Source: Blastopirellula marina DSM 3645
GTDB taxonomy: Bacteria; Planctomycetota; Planctomycetia; Pirellulales; Pirellulaceae
Assembly (NCBI RefSeq): GCF_000153105.1
Contig: NZ_CH672377.1
Location: 1,582,405-1,646,404 of the forward strand
DNA length: 64,000 nt
Direction: 5' to 3'
Made by a program: the position numbers and the translations under genes. Position 1 is the stretch's first letter; every line of letters starts with the position of its first letter. This document shows positions 18,873-28,561 of this stretch, piece after piece. The notes under the pieces were generated by a model, which was not told the DNA's origin, did no database searches, and worked only from the letters and a program-made list of their open reading frames with translations.

Positions 18873-20888
18873 TTAGCCCAACAGCTTCGCGTCCAACTGC
18901 TTCTCACACGCGGCGACGATGTTATCCCGCACTGCATCCGCTTCTTCGCCGGTCAGCGTGCGATCGGCGGCTCGTAGCGTGATGGTGAAGAGCACCCGTT
19001 TTTTACCGGCGCCATCTTTTTGCGTGTCGCGGAAGATCTCACGATACTCGACCTTCTCTAGCAGTTCGCCGGCCGAGGCGCTGACGGTCGCTTCTAGCTG
19101 ATCCCAGGTCAGCGTCTCGTCGACCACCAGATTCAGGTCGCGCGTCATTACCGGATAGGTGCTGAAATCGAAGTGCTGCGGAATCAGCACCGTCAGCTCT
19201 TCCAGCACGCTGAGATCCAACTCGGCGACGGTGGCCGGTTGTTGCAACTCAAACTGCTTTTGGGCCGAGGCGCTCAACAGGCCCAGGAACCCCAGCGTCT
19301 TGCCGTTGACCTTTAGCTCGCACGCTTGCTCCACATCGAGCAGCGAATCGGAGAACCGCGACGCCGTAACGCGAACAGTCGGGTTAAGCGAATGCACCAG
19401 CGTTTCGATCACTCCTTTGAGTCCGCGGAAATCGCGCCCGCTGGTCATGCTGACCATATAGCGTTCATCCGGCAGATCATCTTTGCGCGGCAGATAAACC
19501 TTGGCGACTTCGTACAACTCGATCGGCGAGTTGTCGAATTTCTCATTCATCCGTCGCGCGCCTAATAGGCTCGGCAGCACGCTTAAGCGGAGACAATCTT
19601 CGCCGCGGACCATTGGGATAGTGACGGTCAAAGCTTCCGACTGACTCCAACCATGGAACGCAGCCGACCACTCGCTGCTAACGACGCTGCGCGTGACGGC
19701 TTCATTCATGCCGGCGGCGATCATCAAGGACCGCACGCGCGAGCGAACCCGGTCGGCGTCGCTCCGATGCGAGGCCGACATCTTCACCGCGGCGTCTTGC
19801 GGGATCTTGTCGTAGCCATGGATCCGCGCAACTTCTTCGACCAGGTCGACCTCGCGATCGAGATCGCGGCGCCAACTGGGCGGGATGACGGTGATTTTTT
19901 GGCTGGCGACCGATTCGATTTCGTTGCCCAGACGCGACAAGATCCGCTCGACCTCGTCGGCGGGAACTTCGATCCCCAGGATCCGTTTCAATTGACCGAG
20001 CCGCAGCGTGACCGACTTGCGCGGCTGCGGTTGGCTGCCGGCGTAGATCGAGCCTTCGGCGAGTTCGCCGCCGGCCATGTCCAGGATCAGCTCGCAGCAG
20101 CGGCGGCTCGCCCAATCGATCATCTCGGGATCGACGCCGCGCTCGAAGCGGTAGGACGAATCGCTTTTTAGCTTCAAGCGGCGCGAGGTCGTGCGAACCG
20201 GCAACGCGGCGAACTGAGCCGCTTCGATCAACAGATCGGTCGTCGCTTCGGTCACTTCCGAGTCAGCTCCCCCCATGACGCCGGCGATCGCGACGGCGCC
20301 AACTTCGTCAGCGACGACATAATCGCCCAGCTCCAGGTCGTACGTCTTGTGATCGATCGCCATGAACTTTTCGCCGGCGTGAGCCTGACGCACGGTGATG
20401 CCGGATCCATCGATCTTGGCCAAGTCAAACGCGTGCAGCGGCTGGCCGATCTCCATCAACACATAGTTGGTGATGTCGACCACGTTGTTGATGACGCTGA
20501 TGCCGAGGGTATCGAGCCGACGCGCGAGCCACTGGGGACTGGGGCCGACCGTCACTCCTTTGATCGTGCGGGCGATGTAGCGTGGGCAAAACGATTCGTC
20601 CGCGATCGTGACGCTTAGATAGTCGCTGATCGCTGGGCCGGTTGCGGTGACTTGGGCCGGCGGAATTTGCAGATCAAGGTCGAACAACACCGACGCTTCG
20701 CGCGCAATGCCGATATGGCCGAGCCAATCAGGGCGATTGCTGGTCACTTCCAGATCAAGCTGGCGATCATCGCCAACCGACTCGGAACCGTCGTAGTTGA
20801 GACCCGCCATCGTGACGCGGTCGCAGAATTCCGCTTCCGAAACGTCAAGTTGCAGATAATCGTTGAGCCACTTCCAGGAAACTAACAT
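18873..20888 (-). CDS. pheT: Phenylalanyl-tRNA synthetase beta subunit, short form
   Basis: With PheS it charges tRNA-Phe. The 671-residue protein starts MLVSWKWLNDYLQL and goes directly to VTSNRPDWLGHIGIARE, so the approximately 110-residue tRNA-binding (EMAP II-like OB) insertion of the usual 790-residue bacterial subunit is missing. The B3/B4 editing domain (VINNVVDITNYVLMEIGQPLHAFD region), B5 domain and C-terminal ferredoxin-like anticodon-binding domain (FDFSTYPVMTRDLNLVV) are present. It follows pheS by 21 bases in one operon. Confidence 0.93.
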   Translation of the reverse strand: MLVSWKWLNDYLQLDVSEAEFCDRVTMAGLNYDGSESVGDDRQLDLEVTSNRPDWLGHIGIAREASVLFDLDLQIPPAQVTATGPAISDYLSVTIADESFCPRYIARTIKGVTVGPSPQWLARRLDTLGISVINNVVDITNYVLMEIGQPLHAFDLAKIDGSGITVRQAHAGEKFMAIDHKTYDLELGDYVVADEVGAVAIAGVMGGADSEVTEATTDLLIEAAQFAALPVRTTSRRLKLKSDSSYRFERGVDPEMIDWASRRCCELILDMAGGELAEGSIYAGSQPQPRKSVTLRLGQLKRILGIEVPADEVERILSRLGNEIESVASQKITVIPPSWRRDLDREVDLVEEVARIHGYDKIPQDAAVKMSASHRSDADRVRSRVRSLMIAAGMNEAVTRSVVSSEWSAAFHGWSQSEALTVTIPMVRGEDCLRLSVLPSLLGARRMNEKFDNSPIELYEVAKVYLPRKDDLPDERYMVSMTSGRDFRGLKGVIETLVHSLNPTVRVTASRFSDSLLDVEQACELKVNGKTLGFLGLLSASAQKQFELQQPATVAELDLSVLEELTVLIPQHFDFSTYPVMTRDLNLVVDETLTWDQLEATVSASAGELLEKVEYREIFRDTQKDGAGKKRVLFTITLRAADRTLTGEEADAVRDNIVAACEKQLDAKLLG

Positions 20889-20909
20889 GGCGCCCTAGAC
20901 TCTCCGCTT

Positions 20910-21938
20910 TTAAAACTGCGACAGGAATCGCACGTTGTTGTTGTACAAATGCCGAATATCGTTCACCCCATGGCGACGCATGCAGAGCCGCTCGACCCCC
21001 AAGCCAAAGGCGAAACCGGTGACGACTTCAGGATCGTAACCGACCGCGCGCAAGACGTTGGGATCGACCATGCCGGCGCCCCCGAATTCGAGCCAAGTGT
21101 CGTTCCATCGCATGTCGACTTCGACACTCGGTTCGGTGAACGGGAAAAACGAGGGACGAAAACGAATCTCGACGTCTTGTCCCAAATAGGTCTTGGCGAA
21201 CAGATGGAGCACGCTCTTTAGGTCGGCCATCGTGACGTCGGTGTCGATCATCAGACCTTCGATCTGATGGAACATCGCGTAATGCGTCGCGTCAATCTCG
21301 TCAGGACGATAGACGCGGCCGAGCGAAACGATCCGGATCGGCGGCTGCGTTTCTTCCATGACGCGAATCTGCACGGTGCTGGTTTGGCTGCGCAGCAACA
21401 TGTCGCCGCCGGCCGCTTTCGCTCCGGCGTGCAAATAGAAATTGTCGAGCGGATCGCGCGCCGGGTGCTCCATAGGAATGTTGAGCGCCTCGAAGTTGTG
21501 CCAGTCATCTTCGATCTCGGGGCCTTCGACCGCCGCGAAGCCAAGCCGGCCCATGATGTCTTTCAGCTCTTCGATCGTTTGCGTGATCGGGTGGACGTGA
21601 CCGACCGGCAGCAACGCGCCAGGCAAGCTGACGTCGAACGCTTCCGACGCAGGACCGCCGCCGCTGGATTGGCTCAGCTTGGCGACCGCCGATTCAAACA
21701 GCTCTTCGATTCGCTGCTTGACTTCGTTGAAGCGTTTGCCGGCCGCCGGCTTGTCGTCTTTGCCGACCTTGCCGAGCCCCTTTTGCGCCGACTTGAGCTT
21801 GCCGCTCTTGGCGCCCAGAAACTCGACGCGGGCCGCTTCTAGCACATCGCCGTCGAACTTATCGACCGCTTCATTGAAGCGCTCGACAGCCGAGTCGACC
21901 AAGGTATCCAAATCGCGAATGAAATCGTTTAGCGACAT
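20910..21938 (-). CDS. pheS: Phenylalanyl-tRNA synthetase alpha subunit
   Basis: The 342-residue catalytic subunit shows the class II motifs: [17 protein letters not shown], the motif 2 region (RTMEETQ-like [12 protein letters not shown]), and the C-terminal motif 3 [14 protein letters not shown]. The N-terminal coiled coil is present (residues about 1-90). An RBS-like GAGAGAG precedes the ATG. It lies between an attenuator-like terminator upstream and pheT downstream, an arrangement resembling enterobacterial rplT-pheST. Confidence 0.95.
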   Translation of the reverse strand: MSLNDFIRDLDTLVDSAVERFNEAVDKFDGDVLEAARVEFLGAKSGKLKSAQKGLGKVGKDDKPAAGKRFNEVKQRIEELFESAVAKLSQSSGGGPASEAFDVSLPGALLPVGHVHPITQTIEELKDIMGRLGFAAVEGPEIEDDWHNFEALNIPMEHPARDPLDNFYLHAGAKAAGGDMLLRSQTSTVQIRVMEETQPPIRIVSLGRVYRPDEIDATHYAMFHQIEGLMIDTDVTMADLKSVLHLFAKTYLGQDVEIRFRPSFFPFTEPSVEVDMRWNDTWLEFGGAGMVDPNVLRAVGYDPEVVTGFAFGLGVERLCMRRHGVNDIRHLYNNNVRFLSQF

Positions 21939-21971
21939 CGCTCTCTCGCTCGCGGGTACTTCCTAGAAAGT

Positions 21972-21999
21972 AAAAAAGCCGCCGAGAAGTCCCGGCGGC
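21972..21999 (-). terminator. Terminator between rplT and pheS (possible attenuator)
   Basis: On the minus strand a 7-bp GC stem (GCCGCCG / CGGCGGC) with an 8-base loop is followed by six T residues. It sits 39 bases after the rplT stop and 33 bases before the pheS start. Either it ends the ribosomal-protein transcript or it acts as an attenuator for pheST, as in enterobacteria; there is no room for a PheM-like leader peptide gene before it. Confidence 0.88.
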
Positions 22000-22037
22000 T
22001 CATGTTGTTTCGGCATCGATTGCACGTGACGTGCGCC

Positions 22038-22394
22038 TTACGCGGCCAGGGCGGTTTTCACCAACTCGGTCACTTCGTCAAAGGCGCGCGGGTCATGGAT
22101 GGCCATTTCCGACAGCGTCTTTCGATCAAGCTCGAGACCCGCTTTGCGCAGTCCATAGATGAACTGGCTATAGCGGATGCCGCGCTGACGTGCGGCGGCG
22201 TTCAAGCGCACGATCCACAGCTTGCGGAATTCGCGTTTGCGCACCTTACGGTCGCGATAGGCGTAAACGCCGGCGCGAATCAAGGTTTCCTTCACCGTTC
22301 GCAGCAACTTGCCGCGACCGCCGCGGAAACCGCGGGCCTTCTTAAACAGTCGCTTCTTCGACTTGTGCCGTGCGGCGCCGTAAGTCGTTCTCAT
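22038..22394 (-). CDS. rplT: 50S ribosomal protein L20
   Basis: The 118-residue product begins [19 protein letters not shown] and carries the family segment [14 protein letters not shown] and [10 protein letters not shown]. It binds 23S rRNA early in 50S assembly. It is downstream of rpmI, spaced about 115 bases, and upstream of a terminator. Confidence 0.97.
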   Translation of the reverse strand: MRTTYGAARHKSKKRLFKKARGFRGGRGKLLRTVKETLIRAGVYAYRDRKVRKREFRKLWIVRLNAAARQRGIRYSQFIYGLRKAGLELDRKTLSEMAIHDPRAFDEVTELVKTALAA

Positions 22395-22509
22395 TTTGTC
22401 ACCTCGTTTCGTCCACTAGGCCCTCCGCCGATGTTTGGCGAAGCGTTTTTGCCCGTGCACTGGGAATAAATCAAGCTCGAATCCACAATTCCGACGAGGA
22501 TATCGCTAC

Positions 22510-22713
22510 CTAGTAGCTGTATCCACAAAGCGCTTTGGTCAGCATCACTTCGTCCACTTCGGCCAGCACGCGAGTGCCGCGCAGATTGCGAACACGCTTG
22601 GTGCTAAGGCGAGTGGCCAAGTGGCTCGTACCGCACTGGCGGTGCTTGACGTGCCCGTTGGCGGTCAGTCGGAACCGTTTCTTCGTTCCCTTGTGCGTCT
22701 TCATCTTTGGCAT
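22510..22713 (-). CDS. rpmI: 50S ribosomal protein L35
   Basis: The 67-residue product begins MPKMKTHKGTKKRFRLTANG, the standard start of L35; an upstream GTG would add four residues. It lies directly before rplT as in most bacteria. The usual upstream partner infC is not in view: divergent rsfS lies on that side instead. Confidence 0.93.
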   Translation of the reverse strand: MPKMKTHKGTKKRFRLTANGHVKHRQCGTSHLATRLSTKRVRNLRGTRVLAEVDEVMLTKALCGYSY

Positions 22714-23151
22714 CTTTAGACCCACTTTCTCTATGGAAGGTTTGGAAACGGTCGAAAACCCAAGATTGTACGCCCTAATTAGCGACTTCGTAAGGGGGAT
22801 GTGAAAAAAACGAGGGTAGTTCGCCGTGAATCCAAAAATGCCGTAAGCGGTTTAATAGCAAAGCGTTACTGATTTTCTATCGAGCCGGTCCGGCCGGCAA
22901 TTTTCGCCGATCGGCCCCGGGAAAGTGAACCTGCCGGCGGCGGACTGCGCCTTTCCCTGGCGGTTCGCGCCTAGCCGCCCCGGAGATCGCCAGTAGAATG
23001 CAGTGCTAGGAAACGCCGTTTTCTAGGTATTGGCGCCATGCTTGCGATTCGCAGGCATGACTTCTCGTCGCTGGCTTCGGCCGTGCTTACGTGAACCAAG
23101 CGGCGATTCCATCCGCAGATTTTTCAGCTTTCGACCCCACAGAGGAACTAC
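22714..23151. promoter_or_regulatory. Divergent intergenic region (rpmI / rsfS) with two palindromes
   Basis: This 438-base gap between divergent rpmI and rsfS must hold both promoters. It contains two near-perfect palindromes: CTAGGAAACGcCGTTTTCTAG (23006-23026) and an 11-bp-arm palindrome centred at 23048 (23037-23059, arms CATGCTTGCGA / TCGCAGGCATG), each with one mismatch. They could be operators or RNA hairpins in the rsfS leader. No open frame in the gap looks coding. Confidence 0.45.
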
Positions 23152-23613
23152 GTGTCGGAGACGACTTCCCCCCACAAACGGCCCGATGCGCAGACGACCG
23201 CCAGCAGTCTTGAGTTGGCGCACGCTGCGGCCCAAGTTTCCGAGGACAATCGCGCCAAGAATATCGTCGTCCTCGACATGCGCAAGTTGACGTCCGCGTT
23301 CGATTACTTTGTGATCGTCACCGGCGCCAGCCGGCGGCAGTTGCACGCGATCAGCGACGAAATCGACAACAAGTTTGAGAAAGAACTGGGCGACACGCGT
23401 CTCGGCCGTGAAGGCTACGACGACTCGCGCTGGATCCTGCTCGACTACGGCGATGTCGTCATTCACATCTTTGACGACGTGACGCGCGATTACTTCTCGC
23501 TCGAAGAGTTATGGGCCGAAGCGCCGCGCGTTGATCTGAGCCAAGTGCTGCACGACCATGCCGCCAACGAAGCGTCAAAATCGGCGCCGTTGTCGTCGGA
23601 AAATCAATTCTAA
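23152..23613 (+). CDS. rsfS: Ribosomal silencing factor RsfS
   Basis: RsfS binds L14 of the large subunit and blocks subunit joining when nutrients are scarce. The 153-residue product has the family core: KNIVVLDMRKLTSAFDYFVI, GASRRQLHAISDEI and WILLDYGDVVIHIF, FSLEELW. The start is a GTG with GAGGA 6 bases upstream. It is longer than average because of extra N- and C-terminal tails. It overlaps the convergent secreted-protein gene by four bases. Confidence 0.93.
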   Translation: MSETTSPHKRPDAQTTASSLELAHAAAQVSEDNRAKNIVVLDMRKLTSAFDYFVIVTGASRRQLHAISDEIDNKFEKELGDTRLGREGYDDSRWILLDYGDVVIHIFDDVTRDYFSLEELWAEAPRVDLSQVLHDHAANEASKSAPLSSENQF

Positions 23614-24869
23614 GGCGACTCGAGCGCCGCTTTGTCGTCTGAGAAAAGCTGCTTGATCGTCTCTTCTTGCGAATAGCCGACCGGACATGCGGCGCTGCGC
23701 GTATTCGCGCGATAGTTGCCGCCCGTCTCGTTGGGGCACGTGATCATCCGATTAACCGGCAACTGCAAATGCCCGTTGGGATCGTGTTGGCGAATCCAGC
23801 GATGCGCGTAGACGAGCCAAGCGTTGCGATAGGTCTCGTCTTGTTGCGCAAACCAGGAGATCTCGTCCCAGCCCCAGACGAAGATCGACTTGGTGTCGGC
23901 GACGTTTGCGTTGCGGCTGCGACCGTAGTTATCCAATTCGACCAGATAAGGGAGACTTTCGCACTTCCAACCGCTGGGAGAAATGCAGCCGCGACTGCGA
24001 CCAAAGATCGCGTCGAGATAGCCAACCTCCAATTCGCCTTCATACGGCTTATCGACAATCTCTTTGATCCGCAGCGGAAACGAGTTGAAGTCAAGCAGGC
24101 TCTTGCCGTCGACGATCATGCCTCCCTTGGGGACGTGCGCATCTAGAAGAACCCAATGTCGTCGTCCCTGTTTTGCGGCGTGAGCTCGAATCCGCGAAAT
24201 CAAATGGGACCAATGCGTGAAATCAGGATCATTCATGCCGATCAAGCTGACTTGCCCTAGATGGAGCGCCTCGCAGCCTAAGTCGATGTAGGCGCCTGCG
24301 AGATAGTAGAACCACATTTGCGACTCCAGCCGACTGATGTCGGGCACGCTGCTGCGCCCCCAATGGCGAACAAATTTCCCCTGTTCGTTGAGCATCGCGT
24401 CGTACGAAAAGTTGCGATCTTCGACCGGCAGTTGAAATTCGGCGAAGACCCACGGCGGGATCTTTACCTGGTTCACTTCGAGACTGATCGTCTCGAACAA
24501 ACAGCCTTGAAAGATCACCTGATCGTCGCTCGCATGGACGCGCTCGATGATCTCTTTGGCGCTGCTCCAAAACGTCGGCTCGTTTAAACGACTTTCCCCA
24601 TTCCAACGATAGATGGCGCGGCCAATCAGTTTTGGCCGGATGTTCCGAATCAACCGCAGGTCATCGTCTGGGTAGTCATAGTCGCGTGAGCCTTCGACCT
24701 GTCCCGTCACCAACAAGCAGGTCATCGTCACGCTACGTTCGAGATAGTTCTCTAGCACGGTGCGCGAGATCGGGCCGTCAAAGTCAAAGTTGGGTTCGGC
24801 TGCGGAAACGGCGTGCGCCATGCACAGGACCGTGAAACAGGCGAAGAATGACCAGTAGAGAGATCGCAT
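23610..24869 (-). CDS. Secreted protein, possibly glycoside-hydrolase-like
   Basis: The ATG at 24869 gives a compact signal peptide (MRSLYWSFFACFTVLCMA, cleavage near VSAAEP); an ATG at 24899 would add ten residues. The mature part (about 395 residues) has alternating segments such as IGRAIYRWNGESR, DDQVIFQGCLFETISLEV, EALHLGQVSLIGMND and RHWVLLDAHVP, which read like a TIM-barrel with acidic residues at strand ends. Nothing identifies a specific family. Six or so Cys may form disulfides outside the cytoplasm. Function unknown. Confidence 0.7.
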   Translation of the reverse strand: MRSLYWSFFACFTVLCMAHAVSAAEPNFDFDGPISRTVLENYLERSVTMTCLLVTGQVEGSRDYDYPDDDLRLIRNIRPKLIGRAIYRWNGESRLNEPTFWSSAKEIIERVHASDDQVIFQGCLFETISLEVNQVKIPPWVFAEFQLPVEDRNFSYDAMLNEQGKFVRHWGRSSVPDISRLESQMWFYYLAGAYIDLGCEALHLGQVSLIGMNDPDFTHWSHLISRIRAHAAKQGRRHWVLLDAHVPKGGMIVDGKSLLDFNSFPLRIKEIVDKPYEGELEVGYLDAIFGRSRGCISPSGWKCESLPYLVELDNYGRSRNANVADTKSIFVWGWDEISWFAQQDETYRNAWLVYAHRWIRQHDPNGHLQLPVNRMITCPNETGGNYRANTRSAACPVGYSQEETIKQLFSDDKAALESP

Positions 24870-24991
24870 GAGAGCTTTCGGGAAAGACGTGTCGCGCATC
24901 CTCCAATACCAGAGGAACTCTCGATTCTAAGGGGTCGTGCGACCGACTTCCACTTCTTTCCCCGGCGAAGCAGACTTTCGCTCGGCGCGCT

Positions 24992-26290
24992 CTAACGCAT
25001 CACTTTTGGCGTCGGTTCCAACACCAGTTGCGAAGACGACTGCGCTTCGCTCGAAGCCGCGCCATCTGCGCGATCCGTCCGCCATCCCAGGGCGATCAAA
25101 CCGATCGCCAGCACCACCACACCGGCGCTGACCAACGGAGTCGCTCCTAGTCCGAGCGGCGATGCGACCACCTGACCGCCGATCACGGCGCCCAGCGCGA
25201 TTCCCAGATTGAAGGCCGATTGGTTGAGCCCCGCGGCGACGTCGACTGCGCCTGACTTCCAGCGACGCGCCTGATTGACGACTAACATTTGCAGCCCGGC
25301 GCCGGGGCTAAACATGAACAGGCCAAAGAAGATGACCGCGACGATCATCCCAATTTTGAACGGCGCGGCCAACCATAGCCCGAGCATTGCGACCACCACC
25401 AAGGCGAACAGACCAGCCAGCGCCGGGTAAATATTTCGATCGGCCGCTTTGCCGCCGATGATATTGCCGATCGTGATACAGACGCCGAGGACTCCTAAGA
25501 TCAACGTCACGGCGACCGCGTGGAAGCCGGAGATCTCTTCGAGAATCGCGGTCAGGTAAGTGAACGTCGCGAACGTACCGGCATAGCCGAGCGTCGTCAT
25601 GCTGAGGGCGAGCAAGACGCGCGGTTGCTTCAACACCATCGCCTGACCGGCGAGCGTTAATCGTTTGGTCGGCGCCGGCAGCTTTGGCAGATAGCGAGCT
25701 TGCGCGATCATCGCGAACAGCCCCAAGAAGGCCGTGCCGGCAAAAGCGACGCGCCAGCCCAAGGTTTGGCCGAGCAGCGAGCCAAGCGGAACGATCGTCG
25801 CCATCGCGACCGATAGTCCGGCGAAGATCACGCCGATCGCATGCGCCTCTTTCCCCTTGGGAACAAGTGAGGTCGCGACGGTTGTCGCCGCGGCCAGGAA
25901 GACGCCGTGCGAGATCGCTGTAAAAAATCGGACGCCGAGCAAAATGCCGTAGCTGGGCGCCAAGGCGCACAGCAAGTTGGTCACAAAAAAGAGCCCCATC
26001 AAGCTGATCAGCATCCCTTTGCGCGGCAAACCAGAAAACATCGCCGACAAAATCGGCGTTAGCAGCGTGACTCCCAACGCATAGCCTGAGACCAACAGCC
26101 CAGCCGCCGGAAGCGACACTTCCAGATCTGCGCCGATTGTCGGCAGCAGCGCGACCGGCAGGAATTCGGTCGTTCCGATCGCAAAGGCGCCCATGCAAAG
26201 CGCCAACAGCGCGGCGCCAGAGTTGCGCGGCGTGTCGCAAGCAGGCCCAATCGTCGATTCAAAGGCAGCAGCAGCGGACGCGTCGATCAT
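24992..26290 (-). CDS. MFS transporter (DHA1/AraJ-like)
   Basis: The 432-residue protein has 12 predicted TM helices. The first reads LLALCMGAFAIGTTEFLPVA, close to AraJ/YdhP-type major facilitator proteins, followed by the PTIGADLEVSLPAAGLLVSGYALGV region and the loop-2/3 stretch GLPRKGML. Members export sugars or drugs by proton antiport. The open frame extends 49 codons upstream, but that part is not membrane protein-like, so the ATG at 26290 is used. Downstream, no gene follows for about 90 bases. Confidence 0.88.
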   Translation of the reverse strand: MIDASAAAAFESTIGPACDTPRNSGAALLALCMGAFAIGTTEFLPVALLPTIGADLEVSLPAAGLLVSGYALGVTLLTPILSAMFSGLPRKGMLISLMGLFFVTNLLCALAPSYGILLGVRFFTAISHGVFLAAATTVATSLVPKGKEAHAIGVIFAGLSVAMATIVPLGSLLGQTLGWRVAFAGTAFLGLFAMIAQARYLPKLPAPTKRLTLAGQAMVLKQPRVLLALSMTTLGYAGTFATFTYLTAILEEISGFHAVAVTLILGVLGVCITIGNIIGGKAADRNIYPALAGLFALVVVAMLGLWLAAPFKIGMIVAVIFFGLFMFSPGAGLQMLVVNQARRWKSGAVDVAAGLNQSAFNLGIALGAVIGGQVVASPLGLGATPLVSAGVVVLAIGLIALGWRTDRADGAASSEAQSSSQLVLEPTPKVMR

Positions 26291-26348
26291 ACGACCAAAG
26301 TTCCAGGGTAAAAGTAGTGGGCGATTCGCAGGCGTGAAATCGGCAGGG

Positions 26349-26490
26349 GTGGGAAAGTCTCCTTGGATTCTCACGAGAGATATCCGAGTCGACAAGTTGA
26401 GTTCTGGCATTTGGGTGCGAATTGCGCCAATCCTCACGAGTTATTGCAAAATAAGGGGGACTATTTCCCTTGCGTCTGTTGGACAGAAAG
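26349..26490 (+). repeat. Diverged direct repeat, copy A
   Basis: About 140 bases match copy B at 28562-28705 in the same orientation with scattered substitutions; identical stretches include GATTCTCACGAGAGAT, GACAAGTTGAGTT and TTTGGGTGCGAATTGCGCC. It lies in the 428-base gap between the MFS gene and the lipoprotein gene. Short open frames cross it but they encode no recognisable protein; the rest of the gap shows nothing else. Confidence 0.85.
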
Positions 26491-26718
26491 AGCCCTCGCG
26501 ATCGGGAAGGTTAAAATCGAATCCCCTTTGAGCAGATTTTGAAGTCGGATTTCGCCTTGCGACAAATACGCCGGGGAGAAGCGACTTTTCAAGCCAAGCA
26601 GGTGGGCAAAGAAGTAGCGGAGGCAGGGGTAAGATCAGCCCGCTCGCTGGAATCGGAAATTATTGCCGCGGAGCAGACGCGTCCGCGACAAGTATCCGGC
26701 GTTGCGCAAGAGTGCGCA

Positions 26719-27303
26719 CTAACGCCCTGATTGGAGATCAAAATCGGCTTGGTTGTCGCCGCTCGCTTTGACGGTAAATTCCAGCTCGGTCTGAGAGTTA
26801 TACTTGGCTGGCAGCGTTTCTTTGGGCGCCACCACTCGCACAACGTCACTGAGGTAGTTGTTCACCATTTCCTCTGTGATCTCTGCGTTAGGATTGCCGC
26901 CTTCGGTCTCCTGCTTCTGCAGGAGTGCCCTGGCTTTTGATCTCTGCGCGTCGGTATACGTCGGCAATCTCGTTGTCACAATTCGCACGCGGTGCTGGCC
27001 GATCGCGGCCCCATCTTGATCGGCGATCGGGCAATGAAGCGAATATTGCCCTGACGCATCGGTGCGACCGTACGAAGGCCTGCCGCTCGTATTGCCCTGG
27101 GAGTCGCCGATGGGCTCAAAAATCAGTTTGGCGTCTTCGAGTGGTTGGCCATCTAGCAGTACTGTGCCAGAGACAGGCAAATAAGGATTGCTTCCACAGC
27201 CGATCAGCGCGATGAGACAACAACTGCCTGCCGCTAATTGCAGCAATGCGGTCAAGTGGGACTTTGCACGATTGACTGCGATGGCGTTCTGCAGGGGATT
27301 CAT
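26719..27303 (-). CDS. Lipoprotein with carboxypeptidase-regulatory-like fold
   Basis: The 194-residue protein has a signal peptide ending in the lipobox LIGCGSNP. The mature part has the transthyretin-like pattern VSGTVLLDGQPLEDAKLIFEP, then TDASGQYSL and GQHRVRIVT, typical of the small planctomycete lipoproteins paired with DUF1559 genes. It follows the DUF1559 gene by 75 bases on the same strand. The role is likely in an exported surface structure, but it is not known. Confidence 0.82.
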   Translation of the reverse strand: MNPLQNAIAVNRAKSHLTALLQLAAGSCCLIALIGCGSNPYLPVSGTVLLDGQPLEDAKLIFEPIGDSQGNTSGRPSYGRTDASGQYSLHCPIADQDGAAIGQHRVRIVTTRLPTYTDAQRSKARALLQKQETEGGNPNAEITEEMVNNYLSDVVRVVAPKETLPAKYNSQTELEFTVKASGDNQADFDLQSGR

Positions 27304-27377
27304 GGGGCTCTCAAAGGAATACCTGGACTTAAATCGCTGGTAACTCGGGTCAGAGATTACTTCTCTATTGGCAATGA

Positions 27378-28316
27378 CTAGGGAAGTACTTCGCTACCAG
27401 ATGCCGTCGCATGACCGCCTAAGATGGCTTGGTCGATCGTTTCAGAAGTGAAGCTGACGCTGCCATCGGCCCGCGCAAATTGAACGCCGCCGGTGTGCAT
27501 TGAACCGAGATACCGCTTGCAGGCGTCTACACCAACTCCCTGGTCGTTAGCGACGGCAACGCAATTGGAATAATCAGTAATCCCAAAGGTCGGGGCTGGA
27601 TAGCCAACCGTGATTGAACCGAGCGCGTACGAAGTAAACGTATGAGCCCAGAAGGTGCTTCGTTCAGGCGATCCAGTAGCATGTGCCTCACCTACCAAAA
27701 AGGTATTGCTAGTACCGTCCGTAATATCTGCGAATCGGGATGCTCGTCCCCCTTCCTCTAGTGCGGTGAGGATTCCCCCGTCTTCCTTCTTTGCTACGCG
27801 GATATGGCGAATATCATCGAAGTAATTAACCCCCTCGGAGCGGCCAGAAATACCGCGGTACGAGCTACTGGCAAACTTGCGTCCACAGCAGGCCCCTGTG
27901 GCGGGCTCGAAGAGTTGGCCCGCGTTGGGATCACTTGGGCAGTTGTAGGTAGAAATCACGCTCTCTCGAACAAATTGGTTTACCGAGGAGAGAGAGCCAT
28001 TCGACGAGTCATAGCGATCAAATAAGTTTTGTTGCTCAATGAATCCCAGAATACCAATCGACCAGCCCATGAATGCGCGATTCGTATAGAAACCGCTTGC
28101 ATCAAACTGATAAGTGCCGATTGGAAAGTACTGATAGGTGTCGTGGTAGTTGTGCATCGCCAACGCCATCTGCTTCAGATTGTTGGAGCACTGCATCCGC
28201 CGTGCGGCTTCACGCGCCTGTTGCACGGCGGGTAGCAAGAGTGCGATCAGAACTCCAATGATTGCGATGACTACGAGTAATTCGACCAGGGTGAAAGCAA
28301 ATCTTTTACGGGGCAT
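27378..28316 (-). CDS. DUF1559 protein with pilin-like N-terminus (copy 2)
   Basis: The 312-residue protein begins MPRKRFAFTLVELLVVIAI, a prepilin-type N-terminus without a longer leader, then QQAREAARRMQCSNNLKQ. Near the C-terminus is HTGGVQFARADGSVSF, the family's conserved H-...-DG motif. It is predicted to be processed like a pseudopilin and exposed. With the lipoprotein gene downstream it forms a two-gene cassette framed by direct repeats A and B. Confidence 0.9.
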   Translation of the reverse strand: MPRKRFAFTLVELLVVIAIIGVLIALLLPAVQQAREAARRMQCSNNLKQMALAMHNYHDTYQYFPIGTYQFDASGFYTNRAFMGWSIGILGFIEQQNLFDRYDSSNGSLSSVNQFVRESVISTYNCPSDPNAGQLFEPATGACCGRKFASSSYRGISGRSEGVNYFDDIRHIRVAKKEDGGILTALEEGGRASRFADITDGTSNTFLVGEAHATGSPERSTFWAHTFTSYALGSITVGYPAPTFGITDYSNCVAVANDQGVGVDACKRYLGSMHTGGVQFARADGSVSFTSETIDQAILGGHATASGSEVLP

Positions 28317-28561
28317 GTATCGAAGCCTGAAAATTAGATTATTAAAAAAATATCGGTCCCGATACTACCTATTGGCAGGGACTGTGTCAACCAATTTCGC
28401 CGGCGCAAGGAAATTGGGAAATTGACTTCGCGTCAAGGACCGATTTACGCGGCGATATTCTTGATTGATCCAATTGTCTCCCCAAAACGCTGGCAATCGC
28501 ACTACCATGAACACTGGAATTTTGTACACTGTCGATCGGCGTGATATCGGCAAGCAGCACG

